Of a stretch of 33,744 nucleotides of DNA, positions 24,887-32,636 are shown piece after piece. The position numbers were made by a program, and so were the translations under genes. Each line of letters begins with the position of its first letter. Position 1 is the first letter of the stretch. The notes beneath the pieces were generated by a model. That model saw nothing but the letters and a program-made list of their open reading frames with translations. It made no database searches and was not told the origin of the DNA. Source of the DNA: Variovorax sp. YR752 (GTDB lineage: Bacteria; Pseudomonadota; Gammaproteobacteria; Burkholderiales; Burkholderiaceae_C); contig CAMATD010000028.1 in the NCBI GenBank assembly GCA_945860785.1, positions 1-33,744 on the forward strand, given 5' to 3'.

Positions 24887-26998
24887 TCAGCGCGCAGCCG
24901 CCGAGGCGGCGAGCGGCTCGAACGGCGTCTCTTGCGTGGTCGGCCGATTGGCCGCGCGCGCCGCCAGGCAGGCCTTGATGCTGTAGACCAGCACGCTCAG
25001 CACCACGAACATGAAGAGCGCGCAGAGCGCCGCATCGAGACGGTCGTTGAAGACGATGCGCGACATGGCCTCGGGCGTCTTCGCCGGCGCCACCAGCACG
25101 CCGTTGGCGAGGCCTTCGGTGTACTTCGCCGCATGCGAGAGGAAGCCGATCTTCGGGTCGACCGAGAAGATCTTCTGCCAGCCCGCCGTCAGCGTGCAGG
25201 CCAGCAGCCAGGCGGCCGGCGCGATCGCCACCCACGCATAGCGCTCGCGCTTCATGCGGAACAGCACCACCACGCCGAGCAGCAGCGCGACGGCGGCGAG
25301 CATCTGGTTCGAGATGCCGAACAGCGGCCACAGCGTGTTGATGCCGCCCAGCGGATCGACCACGCCCTGGTAGAGGAAGTAGCCCCAGGCCGCCACGCAC
25401 AGCGCCGTGGCCACCAGGTTGGCCGGCAGCGAATCGGTGCGCTTGAGCGCGGGCACGAAGCTGCCCAGCAGGTCCTGCAGCATGAAGCGGCCCGCGCGAG
25501 TGCCGGCGTCCACGGCCGTGAGGATGAAGAGCGCCTCGAAAAGAATCGCGAAGTGGTACCAGAAGGCCATCATGGCCTGCCCGCCGATCACCTGGTGGAG
25601 GATGTGGGCCATGCCCACCGCCAGCGTCGGCGCACCGCCTGCGCGGCCGAGGATGGTGGTTTCGCCCACGTCCTTGGCGGTCTGCAGCAGCATCTCGGGC
25701 GTGATCACGAAGCCCCAGCTCGACACGGTGGCCGCCACCTGCTGCGCCGTCGTGCCGACCAGCGCCCCGGGGCTGTTCATCGCGAAGTACACGCCCGGCT
25801 CGATGCACGAGGCGGCCACCAGCGCCATCACGGCAACGAGCGACTCGGCCAGCATGCCGCCGTAGCCGATGAAGCGCGCATGGCGCTCGTTGTCGAGCAT
25901 CTTGGGCGTGGTGCCCGAGGAGATCAGCGCATGGAAGCCCGACACCGCGCCGCAGGCGATGGTGATGAAGAGGAACGGGAACAGGCTGCCCGACCACACC
26001 GGCCCGTTGCCCTGCGCGAACTGCGTGATCGCCGGCATCTGCAGCGTCGGCATCACGAACATAATGCCGATGGCCAGCGCGATGATCGTGCCGATCTTCA
26101 GGAAGGTCGAGAGGTAGTCGCGCGGCGCGAGCAGCAGCCACACCGGCAGGCTGGCAGCGATGAAGCCATAGCCCACGAGCAGCCAGGTCAGCGCCTTGCC
26201 GTCGAAGGTGAAGAGCGGCGCCCATTCAGCGCTCTGGCTCACGGCCTGCCCGCCGAAGATCGCGAGCATCAGCAGCACGAAGCCGATCAGCGACACCTCG
26301 CCGATGCGCCCCGGTCGGATGAACCGCAGGTACACGCCCATGAAGAGCGCCACCGGAATCGTCGCCGCCACCGTGAAGGTGCCCCACGGCGATTCGGCCA
26401 GTGCCTTCACCACGATCAGCGCCAGCACCGCAAGGATGATGATCATGATCATGAAGGTGCCGAACAGCGCGATCATGCCGGGCACCACGCCCATCTCCTG
26501 CTTGACGAGATCGCCGAGCGAGCGGCCGTCGCGGCGCGTGGAGATGAAGAGAATGATGAAGTCCTGCACCGCGCCGGCGAACACCACGCCCGCCAGGATC
26601 CACAGCAGCCCGGGCAGGTAGCCCATCTGCGCGGCGAGCACCGGGCCCACCAGCGGACCCGCACCCGCGATGGCCGCGAAGTGATGGCCGCGAAGTGATG
26701 GCCGCGAAGTGATGGCCGCGAAGTGATGGCTGAACAGCACGTTCTTGTCGGTCGGCACGTAGTCGAGGCCGTCGTTGTGGCGGTGCGCCGGCGTCTTGCG
26801 GTTGCCGTCCAGGCCCAGCACCTTGTCGGCGATGAAGAGGCTGTAGTAGCGGTAGGCGATCAGGTAGGTGCAGATCGCGGCGGCCACCACCCAGAGGGCG
26901 TTGACGCTTTCACCACGGGTCAGGGCCACCGTGCCGAGCGCGAATGCGCCGACGACGGCCACGACCAGCCACACCAGATGGCGTCGGATGCTGTGCAT
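24887..26998 (-). CDS. cstA: CstA-family carbon-starvation/pyruvate transporter with a 14-residue repeat insertion
   Basis: 703 residues with about 16-18 hydrophobic segments. Diagnostic stretches include AYRYYSLFIADKVLGLDGNR, TPAHRHNDGLDYVPT, HHFAAIAGAGPLVGPVLAAQ, GYLPGLLWILAGVVFAGAVQ, SGTTPKMLDNERHARFIGYG and FGISNQMLAAVALLLG. CstA proteins are proton-coupled importers of pyruvate and possibly peptides, used when carbon is scarce. Residues around 88-110 read FSHHFAAITSRPSLRGHHFAAIAGAG. In relatives F-x-HHFAAIAGAG is uninterrupted, so 14 residues are inserted by three extra copies of a 14-bp unit, bringing a 689-residue protein to 703. The ATG has GAGGAG 8 nt upstream, inside a hairpin. ybdD follows directly. 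Confidence 0.94.
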   Translation of the reverse strand: MHSIRRHLVWLVVAVVGAFALGTVALTRGESVNALWVVAAAICTYLIAYRYYSLFIADKVLGLDGNRKTPAHRHNDGLDYVPTDKNVLFSHHFAAITSRPSLRGHHFAAIAGAGPLVGPVLAAQMGYLPGLLWILAGVVFAGAVQDFIILFISTRRDGRSLGDLVKQEMGVVPGMIALFGTFMIMIIILAVLALIVVKALAESPWGTFTVAATIPVALFMGVYLRFIRPGRIGEVSLIGFVLLMLAIFGGQAVSQSAEWAPLFTFDGKALTWLLVGYGFIAASLPVWLLLAPRDYLSTFLKIGTIIALAIGIMFVMPTLQMPAITQFAQGNGPVWSGSLFPFLFITIACGAVSGFHALISSGTTPKMLDNERHARFIGYGGMLAESLVAVMALVAASCIEPGVYFAMNSPGALVGTTAQQVAATVSSWGFVITPEMLLQTAKDVGETTILGRAGGAPTLAVGMAHILHQVIGGQAMMAFWYHFAILFEALFILTAVDAGTRAGRFMLQDLLGSFVPALKRTDSLPANLVATALCVAAWGYFLYQGVVDPLGGINTLWPLFGISNQMLAAVALLLGVVVLFRMKRERYAWVAIAPAAWLLACTLTAGWQKIFSVDPKIGFLSHAAKYTEGLANGVLVAPAKTPEAMSRIVFNDRLDAALCALFMFVVLSVLVYSIKACLAARAANRPTTQETPFEPLAASAAAR
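26669..26730 (-). repeat. 14-bp tandem repeat, four copies plus a partial, inside cstA
   Basis: Four perfect copies of GATGGCCGCGAAGT (+ strand, 26669-26724) followed by GATGGC (26725-26730). Only one copy is expected in the conserved HHFAAIAGAG coding sequence. The three extra copies add 42 bp, the smallest addition of a 14-bp unit that keeps frame. The repeat boundaries share GATGGC, typical of slippage between short direct repeats. Confidence 0.93.
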
Positions 26999-27006
26999 GC
27001 GGATGT

Positions 27007-27030
27007 CTCCTCAATATTGAACCTGAGGAG
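27007..27030 (-). promoter_or_regulatory. cstA: Hairpin that pairs the cstA Shine-Dalgarno sequence
   Basis: On the minus strand CTCCTCA (27030-27024) precedes a 10-base loop and TGAGGAG (27013-27007). The second arm contains the cstA ribosome site GAGGAG, which stands 8 nt from the ATG at 26998. A 7-bp stem would hide it from the ribosome. In E. coli cstA is repressed post-transcriptionally by CsrA, which binds GGA motifs, two of which occur here, so translational control is plausible but unproven. Confidence 0.5.
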
Positions 27031-27183
27031 TTTTGCCGTACGGGGGCGTGTTGGCATCCGTCGGACCGCGTGGGCGGGTTGCGTGGCACTGCGTAATGGA
27101 AAACCCGAAGCCACCAGCCGCCGACTCGCTGTGCAATGCCTGCTGGTCTGCTCGCATGAAACGGGCCAGACCACCACCACACC

Positions 27184-28452
27184 ATGGACACCCTCCTCGC
27201 CAACCAGAGCGGACACCCGCGCTGCTGCATCGCGGGCGGCGGCCCGGCCGGCATGGTGCTGGGCCTCTTGCTGGCCCGGGCCGGCGTACCCGTCGTCGTG
27301 CTGGAAAAGCACCTCGACTTTTTGCGCGACTTCCGCGGCGACACCGTTCATCCCTCCACGCTCGAGATCCTGCACGAACTCGGCCTGCTCGATGCATTTC
27401 TGCAGCGCCCGCATGATCGCATCGAAGAGCTGCGCGCCACCATCGAAGGCCGGAGCATCCCCGTGGCCGACTTTTCGCACCTGCCCTTGCACAGCAAGTT
27501 TCTCGTGCTGATGCCGCAGTGGGAGTTCCTGGACTTCATGTGCGACGAGGCCCGGCGCTATCCGGGCTTCGAGCTCTGGACCGATGCAGAGGCCATCGGC
27601 CTGCTGCAGGACAAGGGCCGCGTCAACGGCGTGAAAGTCCGGCGCGGCCGCTGGGCCGGACAGCCGCAGGACGTCGAACTGCACGCCTCGCTGGTGGTGG
27701 CGGCCGATGGCCGGCACTCCGCGCTGCGCGATGCGGCGGCGCTTCCGCACATCAGCTACGGCGCGCCGATCGATGTGCTGTGGATGCGCATTCCGAAGAA
27801 ACCCGGCGACCCCGAGGCGACCGCGGGCCATGTCGCCGGCGGGCATTTTCTGGTGACGCTGAACCGCGGCGACTACTGGCAATGCGCCTTCGTCATTCCC
27901 AAGGGCGGCCATGCGGACCTGCAGGGCCGGGGCATCGTCGCCTTCCATGCAGAGATCGCGCGCATCGCGCCCTTTCTGGCGACCAGGCTGCTGTCGGCCC
28001 TGCCCGATTGGGATGCTGTGAAGCTGCTCGAAGTGACGGTCGACCGGCTCGAATCGTGGTCCTGCCCCGGCCTGCTGTGCATCGGCGATGCCGCGCATGC
28101 GATGTCGCCGGTGGGCGGCGTCGGCATCAACCTCGCCGTACAGGACGCCGTGGCCGCCGCCAACCTGCTGGCCGCGGCGCTGGCCGGCGCTGCCAGCGAC
28201 AAGGAGATCGACACCCTGCTGCCTCAGTTGCAGCGCCGCAGGGAATGGCCGGTGCGCGTGACGCAGGCGGCGCAGCGGCTGGTGCAGGACCGGGTGCTGG
28301 TGCCCGTGCTGAGCGGCAAGGGGCCGGCTGCAACCGGGCGTGTGCCATGGCCGCTGCGCATGCTGGCGCGTTGGCCGATGCTGCGCAGGCTACCGGCGCG
28401 CGCCGTGGGAATGGGCGTGCGGCCGGAGCACGTGCAGTCGCCGCGGGCTTGA
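27184..28452 (+). CDS. FAD-dependent aromatic monooxygenase (PHBH/UbiH-like)
   Basis: 422 residues of the class A flavoprotein hydroxylase fold. FAD-binding GxGxxG is CCIAGGGPAGMVLGLLLARA (residues 14-33) with the ribose-contact Glu in VVLEKH. The DG motif is LVVAADGRHS (about residue 180), and the GD motif is LCIGDAAHAMSPVGGVGINL (about 298-317) with the substrate-gating P and G. The DTVHPSTLEILHELGLLDAF stretch is typical of phenol/resorcinol- or tetracycline-hydroxylase-like relatives. No specific substrate can be given. It is divergent from cstA and convergent with the NlpC/P60 gene (2 bp between stops). No Shine-Dalgarno is visible; the chosen ATG is the closest to the FAD motif that keeps a normal N terminus. 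Confidence 0.88.
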   Translation: MDTLLANQSGHPRCCIAGGGPAGMVLGLLLARAGVPVVVLEKHLDFLRDFRGDTVHPSTLEILHELGLLDAFLQRPHDRIEELRATIEGRSIPVADFSHLPLHSKFLVLMPQWEFLDFMCDEARRYPGFELWTDAEAIGLLQDKGRVNGVKVRRGRWAGQPQDVELHASLVVAADGRHSALRDAAALPHISYGAPIDVLWMRIPKKPGDPEATAGHVAGGHFLVTLNRGDYWQCAFVIPKGGHADLQGRGIVAFHAEIARIAPFLATRLLSALPDWDAVKLLEVTVDRLESWSCPGLLCIGDAAHAMSPVGGVGINLAVQDAVAAANLLAAALAGAASDKEIDTLLPQLQRRREWPVRVTQAAQRLVQDRVLVPVLSGKGPAATGRVPWPLRMLARWPMLRRLPARAVGMGVRPEHVQSPRA

Positions 28453-28454
28453 GC

Positions 28455-28967
28455 TCAAGGCCGACGCGCCTGCATCGCCTGGCGCGACCAGTAGACGCCG
28501 TCGAGGCGATCGAGCCGCACCTCGCCGCCGGTCGATGGCGCATGCACGAACCGCCCCTCTCCGACGTAGATGCCCGCATGCGACGGCGTGGACGGGCCGA
28601 AGAGCACCAGGTCGCCGGAGCGAATCTCGGACATGGCCACCGGGTGGCCGAACGCGGCCATTCGCGACACCGTGCGCGGCGGCACCTGCCCCAGGCTGCT
28701 TCGGTACACATAGCCGATGAGCCCGCTGCAATCGAAGCCGCCCTCCGGCGTGTTGCCACCATAGCGATAGGGCGTGCCGACCAGGCCGAGCGCATGGATC
28801 GTGATGCTGTTCGATTGCTCGGTCGTCAGCGGCGGGATGCTGGATACGGGTGCTCTTGGCGGTGCCGGTGGGCTCGCGCAGCCCACCATCAGGAGGAAGA
28901 CCCCCATCGGGATCAGTCGAAGCAGCGGCATGCGGGAACGTTGCGTTGGCACGGATGCGTCGGGCAT
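28455..28967 (-). CDS. NlpC/P60-family (C40) cell-wall peptidase, probable lipoprotein
   Basis: 170 residues. The catalytic Cys80 is in GGFDCSGLIGYVYR, the His130 in SHAGIYVGEG and the third residue His142 in RFVHAPSTGG, so the triad is complete. These enzymes cut D-Glu-diaminopimelate bonds of peptidoglycan. The N terminus MPLLRLIPMGVFLLMVGC resembles a lipoprotein signal, with Cys30 as the lipidated residue, although Met at -3 is unusual for a lipobox. The internal ATG at 28931 (MPLLRLIP) gives a more normal signal length than the ATG at 28967, and neither has a ribosome site. The layout matches Spr/NlpC-type outer-membrane hydrolases of about 150-180 residues. Confidence 0.88.
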   Translation of the reverse strand: MPDASVPTQRSRMPLLRLIPMGVFLLMVGCASPPAPPRAPVSSIPPLTTEQSNSITIHALGLVGTPYRYGGNTPEGGFDCSGLIGYVYRSSLGQVPPRTVSRMAAFGHPVAMSEIRSGDLVLFGPSTPSHAGIYVGEGRFVHAPSTGGEVRLDRLDGVYWSRQAMQARRP

Positions 28968-29001
28968 GTTGAATAGCGGGTCTTGTGGACGTGGGCAGAC
29001 T

Positions 29002-29925
29002 CTAGCGCGAGTGGTTCACCTCGCCGAGCATCCATTCGCGAAAAGCAAGGACCCGCACGTCCTCGCTGCTACTTTCCGGGTACACGAGGTGATAGGCATA
29101 GTCCTGCGCCACGCTGACGCCGATGTCGAACGGCCGCACCAGCCGGCCCTGGGCCAGGTCATTGGTGATCATGGCCAGATCGGCAAGACCTACCGCACCG
29201 CCTTCGATGACCGCCTGCACCACATGGCTCGAATCCGAGAACGCAAGGCTCCGGCTGTCGTCGAAATCGTCGATGCCGGCCTCGGTCATCCACATGCGCC
29301 AGTTGGGCCAGACCATGTCGTCGGTCTTCCAGTCCATGTGGCAGAGCGTGTGGTGAAAGAGGTCTCGCGGCGTTTCCAGTCTGGGGCCGCTTTCGAGCAG
29401 CTTCGGGCTGCAGACCGGAACGATGACCATGTCGAACAGCCGGTGCGACTGCGCGTGTTCGTAGTGGCCGTTGCCGAAGCGGATCGCGACATCGACATCG
29501 TCGGCGTCGAAGTCGCGAACCTGATCGGTGATGTCGAACGACAGCTCCACGCCCGGGTGTGCGGCCTTGAACCGCGGCAGCTTGGGCAGCAGCCAGTTCG
29601 CAGCAAATCTCGCGCTCAGAGATATGCGCAGCTGCGCTGACCCTCGCGTCATTCTTCGGGCGCGACCGGCGGCGCGTTGCAGCGTCTCCAGCGCATCGGC
29701 AGCCGCCTCGAACAACACGGCGCCGGCCGGCGTGAGCTGGATGCTGCGGCTGGTGCGCGTGAACAGCACGATGCCCAGCTGATCCTCGATCTCCCTGACC
29801 TGGTAGCTGACCGCCGCCGGCGTCAGCCCGATCTCGTCGGCCGCACGCGTGAAGTTCAGGTGCCGCGCGGCCGCCTCGAAGGTCCGGAGTGCTCGGGTGC
29901 CCGGCAGCATGCGCTTCGTCGTCAT
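29002..29925 (-). CDS. LysR-family regulator, GcvA-like, divergent from an MFS exporter
   Basis: 307 residues. The start MLPGTRALRTFEAAARHLNF and the TRAADEIGLTPAAVSYQVRE recognition helix are characteristic of the GcvA/AmpR branch, as is the effector-domain motif LRISLSARFAANWLLPKLPR. It is divergent from the DHA2 exporter gene with a 104-bp gap. That gap includes TTTCCC (29968-29973) and GGGAAA (29988-29993), and GTTC-N5-GAAC near 29950, as possible operator elements. It most likely controls the exporter in response to its substrate, which cannot be read from the sequence. Confidence 0.9.
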   Translation of the reverse strand: MTTKRMLPGTRALRTFEAAARHLNFTRAADEIGLTPAAVSYQVREIEDQLGIVLFTRTSRSIQLTPAGAVLFEAAADALETLQRAAGRARRMTRGSAQLRISLSARFAANWLLPKLPRFKAAHPGVELSFDITDQVRDFDADDVDVAIRFGNGHYEHAQSHRLFDMVIVPVCSPKLLESGPRLETPRDLFHHTLCHMDWKTDDMVWPNWRMWMTEAGIDDFDDSRSLAFSDSSHVVQAVIEGGAVGLADLAMITNDLAQGRLVRPFDIGVSVAQDYAYHLVYPESSSEDVRVLAFREWMLGEVNHSR

Positions 29926-30029
29926 CGATCTTCAAGCCTTGTTTGATGGTTCATCGAGAACTACTCGTTTCCCAAAGACCGCGCACGGGGAAATGATCAA
30001 GCGATGGACAACGACGATGGAGTGAATGC

Positions 30030-31531
30030 ATGTCAGCCAGCTTGACCTCGTGCGATGAGCAACCGGAAAACGATGCCCTGCATTGGCCGGCCCGTTTGTG
30101 GATCGCGCTTCTCATCTTCAGCGGGGTGATTCTGCTCGACGGACTCGACATCTCGATGATTGCCGTGGCAATACCCGAGATCCAGCAGGAGTTCGGCATC
30201 GGCGCCGCGACCGCGCAGTGGTTTGTCGGCGCCTACATCCTGGCGTTCGGCGGCTTCCTGCTGCTGGGTGGGCGGTGCGCCGACCTGTTCGGCCGGCGGC
30301 GCGTGCTGGTGATCGGGCTGGCCGTGTTCGCACTGGTGTCGGTGTTCGGTGTATTCGCCGACGACGCGTTCCCGCTGATCGTCTCGCGCTTCGTCAAGGG
30401 CATGGCCGCGGGCTTCACCGGACCGGCCGCCATGTCGCTGCTGGCACGACCTTTGCCGAAGGCCCGCAGCGCAACAAGGCGTTCGGCATCTTCAACCTCT
30501 TCGAAGCATCGGGGTACTCGTCCGGCCTCTTGATCGGCGGCCTGCTCGCGGGGCTGAACTGGCGCTACATCTTCATCCTGCCGATCCCGGTTGCCGTGCT
30601 GCTGCTGTTGGCCGCGCTGCGCTTTCTGCCGCCGGACCCGCCGCGCACCGAGCCGCTGCGCCTCGACATCGGCGGCGCCTCGACATCGGCGGCGCCTCGA
30701 CATCGGCGGCGCCTCGACATCGGCGGCGCCTTGACATCGGCGGCGCCTCGACATCGGCGGCGCCTTGACATCGGCGGCGCCTTGACGCTGGTCGCCGGGA
30801 TGCTGCTGCTGGTCTTCACCGTGGTCTCCGCGGAGGATGCGGGCTGGGCATCGCTGCGGACGACGGGCGGGTTCGCGCTGTCCGCGCTGCTGCTCATCGG
30901 CTTCCTCATCATCGAGCGCCATGCAAGGCAACCGCTGATCCGGCTGGGCATCTTCCGCAACCGGGGCCTGGTGGCTGCCAACGTCAGCGCGGCCCTGCTG
31001 TACGGCGGCGCGATGGGTTTTCAGTTTCTGATTGCCCTGTACCTGCAGAACCTGCAAGGCTGGAAGCCATGGCAGATGGCGCTGGTGCTGCTGCCGGCGG
31101 GGCTCATGGTGGTCGTCATCGGGCCGAAGATCGGCGCGCTGATCGGCAGGTTCGGCGTCAACAAGGTGCTGCTGGTCGGGCTTGCGGCATTCGTTCCGTG
31201 CTACCTGTTGATGCTGCGCATCGGTCCCGAGCCGGACCTGTGGACCGTGTTGTTGCCCGCGTCGGTGCTGTGGGGTGTGGGCTTTGCGCTCAGCATCTCG
31301 GCGCTGATGGTTGCGGGCACCAGCGGGGTGGTCGATGAAGAGCAAGGGCTTGCAGCCGGGTTGCTCAACAGTTCGCTGCAGGTGGGCGGGGCTTGCGGGC
31401 TTGCGGTTGTTACCGCAGCGATCGCGCCCGCCACGCAGCTGGCCATGCTCCGTCCGGGCGTGGTGGTCATCCTGGTGTTCGCGGTGCTGACGTTGCTGGC
31501 GCAGCGGATACGTTCGCCGGGCCGGCGTTGA
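30030..31531 (+). pseudogene. DHA2-family MFS multidrug exporter with repeat insertion and a one-base deletion
   Basis: The joined product would be about 500 residues with 14 membrane helices, of the EmrB/QacA type that expels toxic organic compounds with proton exchange. Motif A is GRCADLFGRRRVLVIG, and helix 1 ILLDGLDISMIAVAIPEIQQ is typical of DHA2. The frame breaks near 30447: AMSLLA should continue TTFAEGPQRNKAFGIFN, but GCACGACC stands where GCAACGACC is expected. After that the second frame is intact to TGA 31529-31531. Between helices 6 and 7 the 17-bp repeat inserts 34 residues; without it the protein would be about 466. GGAG lies 7 nt before the ATG. Confidence 0.89.
30662..30786 (+). 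repeat. 17-bp tandem repeat, seven copies plus a partial, inside the MFS exporter gene
   Basis: Unit CTCGACATCGGCGGCGC; copies 5 and 7 have CTT instead of CTC at the start, and the final partial is CTTGAC (30781-30786). Read in three frames it encodes a 17-residue period, LDIGGA(S/L)TSAAPRHRRR, twice, before LDIGGALTLVAG resumes the family sequence. One unit is ancestral, so six are extra: 102 bp, a multiple of three. The parent sequence has CTCGAC and CTTGAC 17 bp apart, which explains where slippage began. Confidence 0.93.
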
Positions 31532-31613
31532 TTCTGCGTTCAGCCTGGCGCAGGCATCTTGCGAGATCGAATGCGCTGCCCGGGACGCCACCCCGGGGCA
31601 GCGATCGAATCCA

Positions 31614-32402
31614 TCAATTGGCTGCGACAGACACCTTGTCGGCGGCTCGCTTGATCAACGCGGCAACCGCCTTGGGATTCGAAACGTAGACAGCGTGACT
31701 GCCCGGGACTTCGGTGACGACGGCACCCGCGCGCTTGGACATGTTGCGCTGCGCCGGCGGCGGGATCATCTTGTCGTCCTTGGCCACGAGATACCAGCTC
31801 GGCTTCGACTTCCACGCGGGCTCGCTCACCGCTCCGCCCAAGGCGGCGACACCCCACGGCACCTGTGAATTCGCCATGAAGGCGGCCGTTTCGCTCTTCA
31901 CGTCCGCTGCGACGGAGGCAGCGAACTTCGTCTTGTCGAGCATCAGGAAGCCATCCTGCGGCGGGAGGATCGGGGGCACCGGAGCACCAGGCGGCGGGTT
32001 CTTGATCAACGAATCGACCGACTCGCCCTTGTCGGGAGCGAACGCGGCGATATAGACAAGGCTCGCCACCTTTTCGTCGTTGCCGGCCTCGGTGACGACG
32101 ACGCCGCCATAGGAGTGGCCGACGAGAACGACCGGTCCCTTCTGAGCCGCGATCGCACGCTTCGTGACTGCGACATCGTCGGCCAGCGAGAGCGTCGGGT
32201 TCTGCACGATGGTGACGTCATACCCGTCCTTCGAGAGGATCTTGTAGACGCCTTCCCAGCCGGATCCGTCGACGAAATCACCGTGCACGAGAACGATGCT
32301 GGGCTTTGCCGGCGCAGCGGCAGCAGCGTGGGCTCCACCGGCTGCGACGACAGCAGCACTGAGAGCGACGGTGAAGAGTTTTGCGATCTTGAACATTGAC
32401 AT
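31614..32402 (-). CDS. Exported alpha/beta hydrolase (plant-esterase/EstC-like)
   Basis: 262 residues. The signal peptide is MSMFKIAKLFTVALSAAVVAAGGAHA; the mature part starts with SIVLVHGDFVDGSGWEGVYK (oxyanion HG). The nucleophile is Ser97 in VGHSYGGVV, the acid is in LVAKDDKMIPP, and the catalytic His is in PGSHAVYVSNP. This order and the 230-residue core match salicylate-esterase/hydroxynitrile-lyase-like hydrolases common in Proteobacteria. The ATG at 32402 is supported by AGGAG 6 nt upstream; the longer frame upstream lacks a signal. It is divergent from another secreted hydrolase gene. The natural ester is unknown. Confidence 0.88.
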   Translation of the reverse strand: MSMFKIAKLFTVALSAAVVAAGGAHAAAAAPAKPSIVLVHGDFVDGSGWEGVYKILSKDGYDVTIVQNPTLSLADDVAVTKRAIAAQKGPVVLVGHSYGGVVVTEAGNDEKVASLVYIAAFAPDKGESVDSLIKNPPPGAPVPPILPPQDGFLMLDKTKFAASVAADVKSETAAFMANSQVPWGVAALGGAVSEPAWKSKPSWYLVAKDDKMIPPPAQRNMSKRAGAVVTEVPGSHAVYVSNPKAVAALIKRAADKVSVAAN

Positions 32403-32496
32403 TTGCGACTCCTGAATGTGCGCCTCGGCGCGCTGTTTGAACAAGTGCGTGAAAGGGATGCCACTGAAAGCCGCACACAAAACTCTCGCGGCGACA

Positions 32497-32536
32497 TTAA
32501 TTTAAGATTAAATAGTTTAAGTATCAAGCATTTAAT
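32497..32536. promoter_or_regulatory. A+T-rich element with TTTAA motifs every 15 bp, between two divergent hydrolase genes
   Basis: The 234-bp gap between the hydrolase starts (32402 and 32637) contains a short island far richer in A+T than any other part of the window. TTTAAG at 32501, TTTAAG at 32516 and TTTAAT at 32531 are exactly 15 bp apart. TTAAT (32497-32501) and ATTAA (32507-32511) form an inverted repeat with a 5-bp spacer. It may contain both promoters and a regulator site; no regulator gene is adjacent. Confidence 0.35.
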
Positions 32537-32636
32537 TCTAAATCTGTTTTTCGGTCGCATGGGTTGACGGAGGCGGCGCTAACATTCCCTCTTGAGACAA
32601 CAGGGCTCGAAAGCTTTCCCACCCAGGAGATCGTCG

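Noticed and set aside
24866..26698. 610-residue open frame on the + strand opposite cstA
   Set aside because: It is an antisense shadow of a high-GC gene: His/Arg/Asp-rich low-complexity translation, no family motifs, while the minus strand encodes a full CstA.
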